DNA from: Enoplosus armatus
Lineage: Eukaryota > Chordata > Actinopteri > Centrarchiformes > Enoplosidae
Length of the DNA: 64,000 nt
Assembly: GCF_043641665.1 (NCBI RefSeq)
Contig: NC_092190.1
Coordinates: 5,703,048 to 5,767,047, forward strand
Direction: 5' to 3'
The position numbers were made by a program, and so were the translations under genes. Below the pieces are notes generated by a model that worked only from the letters and a program-made list of their open reading frames with translations, ran no database searches and was not told the DNA's origin. Within the stretch, counting starts at the first letter, position 1, and the number at the start of each line of letters is the position of its first letter. Below are positions 22,372 to 34,139 of the stretch, one piece after another.

Positions 22372-23066
22372 ACTACACTACATCCATGTTGCACCATTAT
22401 GTCTTCATAGCTCCAATGTTCCTCTGGAGTGCATCGAAGTGAAGTGATGAGTGTTTAGAACATGCGGAACAGTGATCAGCAGCATAGAAGTTGATTATGC
22501 TGCAGGAGTGGTTTGAGAAGTTTCTGTGGACTCTTGGCCGCCCTGACTCTGAGTCGCTGCAATGTTACTGCTGTGAATCCACAAAGGAGAAAGCTGCAAA
22601 CATGTCAGAGGCACCTTTCAAGACTACAGGATATAAGCATTTGAAGTGTACCTTCGGTCTGGGGCTGTTTCTTTCATGGTTTGGCAAAGGCCCCTTAGTT
22701 CCAATAAAGGGAAGTCTGAATGCTACAGCATACAGCAGTGATATTATAGACAATAGTTTGCTTTCAACTTTGTTTTCAGCTCAGCGTTTCAAAGCACCAA
22801 AACACACATTCAAGCCTGCGCTGAGCCCTGACCTAAAACCATCCAACAGCCTTAGGAAGAACTGGAACACCGACTGTGAGTCAGGCCGTATCACCCCACA
22901 TCAGTGTTGGACCTCACTAATGCTCTTGTGGCTGAAATCCCTGCAGCCAAGTTCCAAAATCTGGTGGAAACCAGAAGTGTGGAAGCAGCAGATTATTGGC
23001 CATGCTTTTGGAATGAAATGTTGGTGTAATGTTTGCTTGTCCACGTACTTTTGAGCGTGTAGCGTA
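22372..23066 (+). mobile_element. Decayed Tc1-like transposon (plus strand) with transposase remnant
   Basis: A 187-codon frame (22491-23054) contains LVPIKGSLNATAY followed by DIIDNSLLSTL and later SPDLKPSN, matching the order of the Tc1-like DDE transposase ('...NATAY..IL.NS.LPTL...SPDLNPIEHLW'). The HDNAP segment with the second catalytic aspartate, expected between these blocks, is missing, so the copy is deleted and frame-shifted and cannot be active. The end, gtccacgtacttttgagcgtgtag, resembles the family's terminal inverted repeat. The left limit is approximate. Confidence 0.75.
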
Positions 23067-23324
23067 GATTTCCCGGGGATCATTTAAGTCCCAAGACATC
23101 AGGGGTTATAAGGTCAGACCACCTCATGTTTGGTTCATCCCTGGCAGGCTTAATTCTAATTCTCCATACGTGCCCATGTGGGGCGAGTTTCTTTCTCACA
23201 TTCGGAGTTGGGGCTGTGTTTCAGCACTGCAGGCTGAAAGCTGTGTTAGCTTAATGCACATAATACATTAGGCTGATGGGAACATTTCACTCAATTTTCT
23301 ACTTGTAATTTACATAGTGGAGGG

Positions 23325-23332
23325 TATAAAAG
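23325..23332 (+). promoter_or_regulatory. TATA-like box
   Basis: GGGTATAAAAGC is a strong TATA-type match. About 30 bases downstream the sequence is unremarkable and no first exon could be defined, so this may be chance. Confidence 0.2.
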
Positions 23333-25406
23333 CATATGAGCTGAGCACCTTCGGCAGCTGAAAAGGCTACTGATTGCCATAATACAGCTGATTCCCTCTG
23401 TTTGAATTTGCTTTGATGCAGCTGCGTACAGCCGAGGAAACTGAATTTAGTTTTAGTTCTGTGGAAGACTTCTGCAGGCAAGCTCCCCCCGAAGGTGCGT
23501 TTTTCTCTGGATTTGCGTGGTGCTGCAATGCACCCTTCCCCTCTCGTCCCTCTTGTTTCCTCCTCCTCATCGCCCACTCTCTTTCTTTCTTCCTCAGTCG
23601 GGGTGATACTTACTGCTGCTGTGCTCGGCACAGCTCACTTCTTCCCTTCCTCCCTTGATGGCGTCCTCTTCCTCCCTCTGGAAGCCGGTGTCCTTTGGCT
23701 TGATAAATAATTCCTCACCCCAGTCTTTCCATTCCCTATCCACAGGGCCGAATGCCTCAGAGCCCAGTGTCTGTTGGAGAAACTATGCATGTAAAGGGTG
23801 CAAATGGTTTTCCTCTGGTTTCAATGCCACATACAGTTCACCCTCCTAAGAGAGAAGTAACCACTTCAGGACTGCATGAAAGAATCAGTTCTGTCTCCTC
23901 TGTTTTTGAGTGCAGCTGCTCTCCACCCACAAAGTCAGGGGATTTAGCTGGATTGTATCGCTGTGCATGCTTTAATGATGCAGCTACTGTCTGTAGTTTT
24001 TCTCTGTTGAGATGTGAGGTAGAAGAAAAGTGAGAGGGAAACTAAGATCAAGTGTTTGTGATAATGAGGGACGGAGGTTTTGAGTGTGCGCTGCTGGGGA
24101 TATTCTCACAAAGATTTGTTACGAAGATTCAAGTTCCAGGATTAGAGATGGGGAGCACATGATGCGCATTGTGAAGCAGCCAACTCTGACTCTTTTAACA
24201 ATACTGTGCATACTGTACGTGTGCTGACCTGGTTCATTGATTCGACTACTGTGATCTAAGGGTTGTGGTTCAACAGCATTTTATCGAACCTGTATCCAGC
24301 ATCGAATTTGTTACTGAATCTGACTTCTTTCAAATCCGGCACTGGTGTATATTTAAATGATCAAAAGCATTTGATTGAATCTGATTCTATTATTGAATCA
24401 AATTAGGTTTTACTTTGAAAATTTAAGTAAAAAATAAGGGCTATTTTTAATGATTGACAGCCCCATGAGTGTACACGACCTGTAGCGACAACCTGAACGT
24501 GAGATGAGCAGCAGAAGATATGAAATGTTGATTAAATATGTAAGTACAATTTCTGATCAGCGCCAAAATGATGATGTTGCCATGAATGCACAAGGCTCGT
24601 TGCTAATAAAAAAAGGATAAGAAGAGATAAAAAGCTTTGAGATTTGTTAGCATCGGTGCTTGACAATTGCAGATATTTTGCCAACTGGGAACTGGATCTA
24701 AAACAGCCCAAAACTTTTTAGCTCAAATTCTAATTTTTTCTTTTAAACAAAAGTTATAAATAATTTAGTGTTCAAGAACTAAGACTTAACTCACTGATCT
24801 TCAAAGAACTGTGAAGTTTTGTCAGATAGATTACATATTAACTTTAGTTAAAGGCCCTGCATGTTTTATACTATATACTTATATATTTATTAATGTGCCA
24901 CTAAAAAATACAGATGTGTTGTCTGTGTTGCTCAGTTTTAATCAAGAAAAGAAACTCAAACCCAGCAATTGTGAGGATTAGACTGTTTTAAACATTTTGA
25001 AGGCTCCTGTTCCATTGATGTTCAGTTCTAGTTTGTTTCTTATTCTTCTACAGTTCATGGCCAAGACCTGACTGTGCTATTATGTAAATGTGCGCTAAAG
25101 AATATGCTGTTTGAATGTAAAGCAGAATGCGAGTATAAATGCAGTCACTCATTCAAACCACACTCAAGAGTCACATCATGTTTGCTTTTTTAGCTAATTA
25201 GGGTTAAAGCGCACAGAGGCGGAAGAAGCTACACCAGCACACATTTCAAAAGAACCTGATGATTTTAGTGTGTGAACCAAATGTGGTGAATTCATTGTGT
25301 GACACACTTCAGCAGCCTCACAATAGGATCCACCACTTGAACACAACAGTGTATCGCACGTTTTTCATGTTTGTGTGTGAAGCGCTGTAAAATGGATCCA
25401 GGTCTC

Positions 25407-25427
25407 GTCCTGCCAGCTTGGCAGGAC
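25407..25427. repeat. Perfect inverted repeat, 9-base GC-rich arms, 3-base loop
   Basis: GTCCTGCCA at 25407-25415 pairs with TGGCAGGAC at 25419-25427 around GCT. It is followed by another GC-rich, partly self-complementary stretch (ggcaatttggccgcc). Confidence 0.8.
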
Positions 25428-27424
25428 TGGCGCGGCAATTTGGCCGCCGCACAATTTGGACGTGTGGATCAATATTCAGCTTGATAAGTATAATGTTGGT
25501 ATGAAGCTGAGGTCGCTGCTGCTGGCTGCCTGCAGACAATTCAATCCCCCCCGCTGTGCACTTCACTCTGCACCAACACAACAGGCCGTACTCACTTACA
25601 GTCACATGCATGTGAGCAGCCTTTCTCACAAAGAAGCACTCAAGGACACAGAAAAGAGAAGCGTAAAGAAGTGCACACCTGAAGCACTCACAGAGACACA
25701 TGGATACTGTAAAGTGCTCCATCACATACACATACAGACACCCAGTAGTGTAACCACATTCAGCAGACTAATCAACAGCCCCAGGACCGCATGAAGACTC
25801 GGCTGGAAAGACTTTATCACTCATACAAGATGCACACAGCTGGATCGCTCCGCTAGGGCTGCAAAAGCAGCACAGACTAGTTAAACAGGAAAGTCCAACA
25901 TGCTGCAGGTCTTTTTTATCTGCTTTCTCACTACTTTCATGGTCATTCTCCTCTTATTTCAGGTCTTTGTTGCATTATTTGCTATAACTGCTGTAGTATA
26001 TCAAGTAAAGTAATATGGGGAAAAAAATCTGTATCTTAAACTTGTGATTTATTATATATATTCTGATATTTATGCATATACTGTGGCTTGAGGCAAATGT
26101 TTTTCAATCAGAAAATATGTACAGGATAAATAGATATATATAAAATATTAGTTCAACAGATAAATATTGTCTATGATCATGTGTTAGCTTGTTCTTGTTA
26201 GTAACTGTGATTTCATGGAGCTTTACTCCTGAGTGCCAGCCATGTTAGTCCACAGACTCATCCTCGTTGACTTGATGAGGCTGCTGCAGCTACCAGGTGC
26301 CGGGCAGCTGAGTGCAATGACCTGTGATCCGTTATGATAACTGTTTTAAGTTTGGTGTTAATGTTTGGTGTTTTTTTTCCCGATCACTTGTAATCCTGCC
26401 TATTGCAATGGTGATAGTATTAAACAAAAATGAAGTTTGTTAAGATCTGGCTTTTGTAATTTTTCTCATATTAACTAAAAAAAGTATTGTCTTAAAAATG
26501 TATCTATTGCTACTGCCCTAACTGCAACCTGTTTGGTCATTGGGAAACACAGCATTAGTGTTAAAAAAAATACTTGATCAAGCAAATAAAGCTACATTAA
26601 GATCATAGCTATAATAATGATTTTGTTTTCTTTTCAATCTCCAACAACATCAACTATTGTGAATATTGTTCATCATTCAGTATTTCACCCAGCCCTGGCA
26701 GCGTACAGTCTGCACGAGGTGATGTCACGTTTCTGAGGATTGATGCATTTAAATAGCGTTGTTAGCTCTCCATCATTTCTCTAATCCAGTCGGTCAGCCA
26801 CTCAGTTTGTAGCGTTAAAGCTAACGCAGATGTATTAGGAGCCCCAGGCTTTAATGGAGGAGCCCCTTAATTACGAAAGAGTCCAACTTGAGCTTAGTGA
26901 GCAATCATATAGAAACACACACACATGACATGAGGTCTGAAATTGGTTTTCACGATGATGGAAGTACAGGAACACGTATTTATATAATACACTAACATGT
27001 ACACGGAGGTGTGGATGTGTGGGTGCATGGACACAAACAGCCGCCACATTTACATTAGTGATGCTTTTATTTTCTCTGTGGTTTACGCTCAGTTCTTGTT
27101 TACATTTTAGCTGCGACCTTTTAGCCATTTGTCACCACTCTCGCAAATAACACAGGTGACCTCTCCACTGAGCTGGAGAGGTTGTCTCTGAGAGCGGGGA
27201 GTGCGGGGTCAGAGGTCGCGCCGTATATAAACAGGTGTCAAGTGCTATGATGGAAAGCCAAGGACACATGAAACTGGGCTGGAAACCCGGCCGCTGTAGA
27301 GACGTAGGAGGATGGCGCAGAATAACAAGGGTAATGGATGACTTTGCTTGTGAACGTGATGCCATGGTTTCAGGTTGTGCAAGTTAAACCGCCTCGTCTG
27401 TAAGAGTCGACCTTTTGGGACGCA

Positions 27425-27428
<4 letters not shown>

Positions 27429-27461
<33 letters not shown>
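27429..27461. repeat. (GT)16 microsatellite
   Basis: Uninterrupted GT units; the open frames with long Cys-Val runs here are artefacts of this array. Confidence 0.93.
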
Positions 27462-27463
<2 letters not shown>

Positions 27464-27561
27464 CTCTTATGTGAGCACAGCGACTTGTGTGTCTACAACA
27501 GCCACCAGCCTCTTGGATGTGTTATATTATTTAACCAGTGTAATTGCCACTGTCTCACTCG

Positions 27562-27580
27562 CTCTCTCTCTCTCTCTCTG
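27562..27580. repeat. (CT)n tract
   Basis: About nine CT units. Confidence 0.85.
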
Positions 27581-27969
27581 TCTTTCAACTCCAATCGATT
27601 TGATTTTTTGTGTTTTATTGGCAGAACAGAATTCACGCGTTTTCCTTTTGCCCCCCCCGGTTTTCTTTTTGGTGACTGTAGCAGCAATCTTCTCTCTGTC
27701 TGGTAATCCACATTACTGTTACAGTCTGTGTATTGGCAGTAAGCTTGACACAGAAATGAATCTTCAGACGCAGTAACTCCATTTTAAAAAAATGACTCAG
27801 AACAAATAAAGTTACAAGATTCACTCTGTTAGTGCTCAACTTGGCACAGCGGTCAAAAAACTGTCTTGCTGAGCGGACTGATTAACTCTAACTGAGAGCT
27901 ATTGACTATGACGTAATTAGTAGCATGAAGGAGGATTTCTACGTTTTTTTCTACTAAGTCACTAAATAC

Positions 27970-28118
27970 ATCTTATCAATTCTTAATACGGCTCTTACAG
28001 CGATGTTTTTCCTCATCTGAATCGAGGGATGGTTGTTTTAATCGTAAAGCCCTCTGAGACAAATCAGTGATTTGTTGCTATATAGATGAAATTGACATGA
28101 CTTGACCTGACTTAACTT
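27970..28118 (+). mobile_element. LINE/SINE 3' tail ending in tgacttgac-type repeats
   Basis: Contains aatcgtaaagccctctgagacaaatc, then gtgatttgttgctatatagatgaaattgac, then a run of diverged tgac(a/t)tgac units. This is the typical 3' end of an abundant fish retroelement. The body is absent. Confidence 0.65.
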
Positions 28119-28439
28119 TTTAGACTGGGATGTAAACAATGTAAATAGTCCTGTATCTGAATAATTCCATTCAGTTAATGCGTAGGCATAGAGGTGACTG
28201 ATAGGTGGAGCACTTCCATGGCTTGGATGGGCATGGGATGGGTTGAATCATCAGTACAAAAGACAACTGCATTACAAAATATCTGGTTCTTGATAAAAAG
28301 TCAAATGTGCAAGCCTGTGGACAAAGATAAGTCAGCTGTTTTTGTAAGAAACATCCATTAGCTATACTGTATACCCTCAGATTCTGGGTATGTGAGATGG
28401 ATCGATCAGGCATGATGCAGCGTTTTGTTTTTACATTGT

Positions 28440-28602
28440 GAATTTGCTGAAATTCTCATTCACACTTCTGACTGGTTTCTTCATCAAGTATCATCAGAAT
28501 CAATGATTACAGCTGGCAAAAACTATTTCAATCTCCATATGGGCACCTAACTATTGTTTTAAGACAGACTTGAAAAATAGTGAACCTATCCTTTAAAACT
28601 GA
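28440..28602 (-). mobile_element. Percomorph interspersed repeat ('gacttgaaaaatagtgaacc' family), minus orientation
   Basis: The plus strand has catatgggcacctaactattg, then ttttaagacagacttgaaaaatagtgaacctatcc. I recognise this order, in reverse, as one end of a common percomorph repeat. Class unknown. Confidence 0.5.
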
Positions 28603-30470
28603 TGGTCATTACTGGCCTGACAAAATACTACCACATGCTAAACTATTAGTTATTTGCAGCTTGCCTTCACAAATGTCAGGAAAGCTTTGTTACGGGGGGG
28701 TCCAATGTCACAATGTATAGACAGCCTTGCCTCTTTGAATAGCCATGTTTTCTGTCAGCCTTTTTCCAACATCCTGTCTGTTCTCGCTTGAACGTGACGC
28801 CTCTCTGTTTGCTTATGTTGTGTTTGGTTTAGTCTGGATTTGTCCTTAGGCTGTGGATTGTAAAGATTCAGTTTAAGTGTTAGGGGAGTTTTGTTTTTCC
28901 CCCATGCTTGGGCTTTTAATAATTTAAGTGGAGGTCATTGTTTTTCAGATTTGTTGACAGAATGTGATTGCCCTCGTCTGTATTCTGATCAGTGCTGGAT
29001 AATGGCCTATCTCTGCCCTGCATTCATTGTTTGTCTTGTCCCTGAACAGTTTCTTACAGAAGCTTTCAAAATGGATGGTGTCTCATTGGACTGGGAATTC
29101 ACATTAAAAACTTTTCTGCCACATTCTGATTTACATATTTACAGCGGTTTTAAATTTTGAGGCACAAACTGTAAGTACAACTGAGCCCGTATATTGGAGT
29201 GGCCATGTTGGCTTAACGAGGCTTTAACAACCTATTGGTGTGTGTGTGTGTTTCGGTCATTATGCAAAAACGTGACAGCACATATTGCACAAATAGTGCT
29301 TGAGGTAATTTAGAAGCCGTGTCATTACATGTTTTATCTGGCAGACTCATTGTTTACTCTGCTGAATGTGAGTGGGCAGAGAAGTAGCAGAGAGAGAAGC
29401 TCCGCGTGCTTTTACTTTCTGTTGCTCGCTGCACGGTGGAAGTTTGCTGTGTTGCTAAATGTTTGAAATGTTCTGTATATTTTATCCAATAAACGTAAAT
29501 GTTAAGTGTATTAACATGCACAACTGATAGAAAATCTGCATTTTGTTTATTTCTAAAGTTTTTTCAAGGAGGTATTCGCACATCTGCTGTCTCTGGCGCG
29601 GGTGCGTTGGAACGTATCACTTCAGACTTTTATTTCTAAGGTGAAATTCAGTTGTAAATTCTATTATTCAGTTACATTACTTTCACATTTTACATTTGAA
29701 CGTTAGGTACGACCATTTCCACAAACTCCACAAAGCTACGCCAATATTGTTGTTGATGATTGGAAAGAAAATTGTGAGTTCAGTGACAATCACCCCGACT
29801 GGTGGTAATATCAGAAGACACTACACTGACAATATTAGAAGCCTTTATGACTCTGTTGCTGCCGTCTCAGTTTATATCATGTAACGTGTCCTTGTTCAGT
29901 AGAAACTAGGATCTGGTGTGCTAGACTTTGGGTGGCTTCAGAAAAAAAAAAGGTTTGTTTTTAACAGCACCCTGCTACAGTCTGATGTAAACTGGAAAGC
30001 TGCAGGCAATAATTCGCTCCTAATTAGACATATTTCCTTTACTGCCCTGAAGGAGGAAAGTTAAACTACAAAAGTACACTGTGTGATTGTGTGTGTGTAT
30101 TCCTGTGTGTGTGAGATAAACTCCACGAGTTTTCGAGTTGTGAACTCCTGCTGTTTCATAACTCACCTCTTCACCTACTTCCCGCTAAGTCTTCATTAAA
30201 CTGTCTGATTCAGTTACCAGTAACTGGGGCTTAATTAGGAGAATTTGATTTTCGCTGCTGGATCTGCTGGCAACCGTTAATAACCACTTCTCATGGACAG
30301 AAATGATGGGAGATACACTGCGGCGAGCTGCGAAAAGTTTCAACACACCAAAAGAAAATTCCACATCGGAGCACAGGAGTGTGATCTCAACCTCCCGACT
30401 GCTTTGTTGGCCTCTTACTGTTTTTAGAAGGACTGCTGGTTATAGAGCATCTCAAGTTCACTGCACACCA
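28603..30470. other. Noncoding AT-rich DNA; no gene seen
   Basis: It contains a short GT run near 29237-29252 and a repeat-free stretch near 29990-30060 with TAATTAGA-type homeodomain words. The frames present are short and lack context. Confidence 0.35.
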
Positions 30471-30474
30471 ACAG

Positions 30475-30475
<1 letters not shown>

Positions 30476-30518
<43 letters not shown>
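30476..30518. repeat. (CA)21 microsatellite
   Basis: Uninterrupted CA units. Confidence 0.95.
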
Positions 30519-30520
<2 letters not shown>

Positions 30521-30664
30521 TTCAGACTAGTTCTGATGATTACCATGATTATCTTTTTAACCCTGTGAAGACCCTGGAACTAGCTCACCTAAATGGAATG
30601 CAGTTGTAATTAATGTTATCAATTACACCTTTGTGCTTTTCTTGCTATGACAAGTCAAAATGTG

Positions 30665-31260
30665 ACACGTCTCTAGGGATGGCAGTGTCAGTCTGTCTGG
30701 TTGGTGGGCCAGTCTAGATGGAAATATCTCAACAACTGCTGCATGGATTGCCATGAAATTTGATACGGATGTTCATGTTCCCCGGATGATGAATGCTAGT
30801 GACTTTGGGGATCCTCTGACTTTTTCTCTAGCGCCACCATGAGGTTCAAATTTGTGGTTTTGAGTGAAATGTCTGAACAACTACTGGATGAATTGCCATG
30901 ATATTTGGTGCAGACATTCGTGTTCCCCCTCGGATGGATTACAATAACTTTGACGATCCCTTAATATTTCATCTCGCGCCATCATCAGGTCAAATTCTTG
31001 ATTTGTACTATACTTTGGTTTATGACCAAAGCCTACAAATGACTTTGTGTTTTGTGCTAATTAGCAGAATTTTAAAGTGCTAGCCCGCTAAACTAGGATA
31101 GTGGATATTGTGATAAACATGACTTCTAAACAGCCACATGTTTGCATTGTTAGCATGCTGATGTTAGTATTTAGCTCAAAGCACCGCTGTGCCTAAGTAC
31201 AACCTGCTTGCGTAGCATAGCTGTAGACTACAAGTCTTGTTGTGAGGTATGCAGAGTTGT
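30665..31260 (+). mobile_element. Long percomorph interspersed repeat with an internally duplicated module
   Basis: It begins near atggcagtgtcagtctgtctg. The module 'aaatatctcaacaactgctgcatggattgccatgaaatttg' occurs at about 30720 and again, diverged, at about 30868; both are followed by attcgtgttcccc or ttcatgttcccc words. It ends with tagctcaaagcaccgctgtgcctaagtaca and tgtagactacaagtcttgtt. The order matches an abundant percomorph repeat that I cannot assign to a class. It has no coding capacity. Confidence 0.65.
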
Positions 31261-31817
31261 GTTGGCCTGATAATCAGGCTAATTGGCCATTTTCTTTGCA
31301 ATGACATTAGTTGTTTTCAGTTTGGGAGGGGTTGTTATTTTGCCCTAATCCCTAATAACTCAACAAAGCTCTGATTTCTTCTTCAACCACGCAAACAGCC
31401 ATCAGTGAGCACAACACCAGACGAGCCGAGCTGTATTTGTAAAATGAGTGGGGGGGGTTCACCCTGAAACTAGTCCTATCCAGCTAGCTGTCAATAAGCC
31501 TGCACTTTTTCAGGTTTGGGCTTAAGGACTTGTTGCTCTGACAACAGTTCCAGATTCATTTAAATCAAAAAATCCAGACTTGTGTTTGAAAAACGGGGCC
31601 CAGGAATTCGTTCTGATGTTATCCGTTGTTGTCAACTTGTTATCTGTGTTTTGTTTATCAGACCACAACTCTGCAGCGTGATTTGCCTCACGCTAAATGT
31701 CACATGCCTGTCAGTTATCTGGTCGATAAAGTTTTACTGAATTTGAAAGCAGGCTTGGGTAGTCCCAGACTTTGTTTGTCCGTCTGTCTGGTGTGGAGGC
31801 ATCACTGCAGGAGCCTG

Positions 31818-31820
<3 letters not shown>
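31261..31820. other. Noncoding spacer
   Basis: No gene or clear repeat. A G8 run lies at 31450-31458. Confidence 0.35.

Positions 31821-31884
<64 letters not shown>
31821..31884. repeat. (TG)32 microsatellite
   Basis: 64 bases of uninterrupted TG, the longest perfect dinucleotide array in the window. It should be highly polymorphic. Confidence 0.97.
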
Positions 31885-31889
<5 letters not shown>

Positions 31890-32144
31890 GAGTAAGACTA
31901 TAGGTCACAGACTAAGCACTTTATGAGAATTCTTCCTCCTCACTTGTTGCAGTGAATAAAGCCTGATCCCACACTGACATTGGAGATTATGGGGAGTTTT
32001 TTTGTTTGAGCGGACACTTCCCGCTGCTCAGCCCTAAATTCTCAGCTTAGCTCCATAGAAAATCCCCTTTACTGCATTTGTCTACCTGTCTTTGTGGCTG
32101 TTCGGAGTCTCCGCATTGCACTGGAGAATCTGGTGGAAGAACTG

Positions 32145-32409
32145 TGATAACAATGTTGATAATAATTTTACTGTCAGTATCCTCTGGTTCCAGTTTCTCA
32201 AATGTAGTATTTAAAAATTTTAAATGATTGTAAATTGATTTGAATAAATTTTTGGACTCTTTGGACAAAACAAGACATTTGAAGATGTCACTTTAGAAAC
32301 TTCTTATGGACATTATTCAATATTTTATATGCTAATAAAATTAAAAACTAATGAAACTAAAAGAAAACTAATCAGCATTAATCGATAATGAAATTAGTTG
32401 GCAGCCCTA
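32145..32409. mobile_element. ATCGATTA-ended element, copy 3
   Basis: Contains ggacaaaacaagacatttgaagatgtcacttta in the middle and ends attaatcgataatgaaattagttggcagcccta, the reverse of the gggctgca end. The left end has lost most of its sequence. Confidence 0.65.
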
Positions 32410-33154
32410 AGCACTGTCAAAGACTTCTGCTGAGTTCTGCTTCATGCTAATGAACAGCAGCATCCTATACGAATGCACAGTTGATTATCCTGTACGTCGA
32501 AGCAGAAGCGATCAGTCTCACTTGAGCCCTCGGATGACAATAATCAATCCCTCTTTACTTCATTTTTGCCGCTCGGTGTGGAAGTGAGGGAAACAGCAGC
32601 CATATCACGGCTGTTGACGGCGCAAGAGGGATGGCAAGTCTGAGCTGCTCCTTCAGGTTGCCGTAGAAACCAACCAGGGCTATTTGTTCCAATTTGCTCT
32701 GTGCCGTTGAGATCAAAAAGCTTGGAACCCAAAGTGCTCTTTGCGTATTAGCATCTGTGTTTGATTCAACACAATTAGGCATCCGTTCGCCTCATTTACA
32801 TCTATATCGTTGATTTACAGTTGGACATATTTGGGCTGTTTTCTATGCAGTACAGGGCGTCTTATGTTATATGGGGTTTAGAGTTTAATGTGTTTGAACT
32901 GTATTGAACTTTGTGGCTTGTTATTGTCCAGTTAGGCCTTCACTTGATGTAAAGGCATCTCGCAGGTCCCTCTTTTCCTGCAGCTCCCAACCCCGTGAAG
33001 TCTCCGTTTAAATGCCATTCCTGCTCCGCCTTCTCCGCTCCATTGAAAAGTTGGCGGTTTGTTTACGAGAGCGCCAGCACTTCTTTGTGGCTCTGCACTC
33101 TGCTTATGAGAAGGAGGCGAGCAGCGAGTGAAAGACTCACCCCTCCCCCTCCTC

Positions 33155-33176
33155 ACTCTCTCTCTCTCTCTCTCTT
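33155..33176. repeat. (CT)11 tract
   Basis: CT units directly upstream of the candidate splice acceptor at 33189. They could form part of its polypyrimidine tract. Confidence 0.9.
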
Positions 33177-33189
33177 TCCCTTCTTCCAG

Positions 33190-33254
33190 AATCAGTTTGA
33201 AAAGGACAGACGGCCCTCTCAGCCCCCTCCCCACACCCCAGTGATGCTTAGCTG
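33190..33254 (+). CDS. Candidate small internal or start-codon exon of the plus-strand gene
   Basis: A long pyrimidine tract ending TTTCCCTTCTTCCAG precedes the exon and CTG|GTGAGTAC follows it, a strong acceptor and donor pair 65 bases apart. One frame is open across it, reading NQFEKDRRPSQPPPHTPVM then LS. Alternatively the exon is mostly leader and translation starts at the ATG at 33244 (ATG CTT AGC TG|), leaving a phase-2 intron. Length 65 is not divisible by three. No protein family is recognised. The 170 bases upstream are GC-richer and could instead be an alternative promoter. Support is from splice signals only. Confidence 0.35.
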
Positions 33255-33598
33255 GTGAGTACACTTTCATCTTTTTCATTCAAAGCTTTTCTTTTGATTA
33301 GTTTCTGCATCTTTTACCTGAATTTCTGCTTTGTATTTGTTCCACAATTCAGTTTGGTTTTCCTGTGTACTCATTTTTGCTGGCAAACACAGAACTTCTC
33401 TCTGGTCTTGTGGACATCTCAACAACAAGGGATTGCTTTTATTCTTTTTCTCTCATTGTCTTTTTTTTTTTTTCTAAATGTCTTTCTTCCCTCCCCCAAA
33501 CATCTCTGCGGCCTCTGTAGTGAAAGAAATGCAGCCTTTTTTTTTTGGTTATTCTGATTGGGTGAGGTGATTTGAAAGGCTGTGCTGAGAGTACGGCA

Positions 33599-33653
33599 TT
33601 GGAGGTGGAAGAGAGGAGGATAAGTAGGCGAGGTGGGGGGACGGGTGGAGGGG
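33599..33653 (+). repeat. Purine-rich, G-clustered tract
   Basis: Nearly all purine with clusters GGTGGGGGG, CGGG and GGAGGGG near 33632-33653. It could form a G-quadruplex on the plus strand. Confidence 0.45.
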
Positions 33654-33685
33654 TTTCATCCAGGCTGCTAATGAACAAGTTTTAC

Positions 33686-33708
33686 CTCTCTCTCTCTCTC
33701 TCTCTCTT
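33686..33708. repeat. (CT)11 tract
   Basis: Uninterrupted CT units. Confidence 0.9.
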
Positions 33709-33920
33709 TGACACTGTACGATGACATCATTGTTCAGATGAGATGTGACACGAGTGCACAATCACCTTGTGACATCACCCCATCATTTTCATCTTTTAAT
33801 TTGACTTAAAAATACCTGGACTTTTTGTTTTAAAGAACCAGACTAGTTGGATGCCCTCATACATGCAGAAGTCGTTGTATTTCCTGCTCCAAGAGGACTT
33901 GTTCAGCTGTGTAAACAAGG

Positions 33921-33986
33921 TCCTCTTGTGACAAGCACAGCTCGAAAAGTGCCTCCATTAACAGAAAATGAAGTGGAAATGAGGAG
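33921..33986 (+). repeat. Dispersed repeat fragment shared with 43775-43840
   Basis: Both copies open TCCTCTTGTGACAAG, continue with ACAGCTC and AAAA, and carry an AGAAA(A/G)TGAAG block. By eye about three quarters of 65 positions agree. No terminal repeats or coding content identify the class. Confidence 0.6.
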
Positions 33987-34139
33987 CAAACAATCATTCG
34001 TTGGTGGCAAACAAAACCCCAACAAATATGAACCAAACATCCCTGTCGACTCAACTACCAAACAGCTAATAAAAAATGTGGGTTTTTGGGGTAATAATGA
34101 TGTAATAATGTTTAATGTAATCAATCTATGATTTCAGTC

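Larger units (their letters stand above)
23080..27425. other. Noncoding DNA; one TATA-like site, no gene supported
   Basis: It holds a TATAAAAG at 23325-23332, a perfect hairpin at 25407-25427 and very AT-rich text at 24340-24900 and 25980-26700. The end of the latter (cacccagccctggc) resembles the terminus of a fish interspersed repeat. Frames at 23299-23710 and 25318-25794 lie on both strands of the same DNA and show no domain. Confidence 0.35.

Noticed and set aside
22491..23054. 187-codon plus-strand frame as a host gene
   Set aside because: Its motifs are those of a Tc1-like transposase with a missing catalytic block; annotated as a dead transposon.
25318..25794. Overlapping 137-codon minus and 112-codon plus frames
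   Set aside because: Opposite-strand overlap, Cys-rich chance composition, no domain and no splice sites.
27225..27240. Second TATA-like site (gtatataaac)
   Set aside because: No downstream exon or leader; such words are frequent by chance in AT-leaning DNA.
33190..33254. Assigning the candidate exon to a named developmental gene
   Set aside because: The proline-rich peptide matched no family I could recall with confidence, so no symbol is given.
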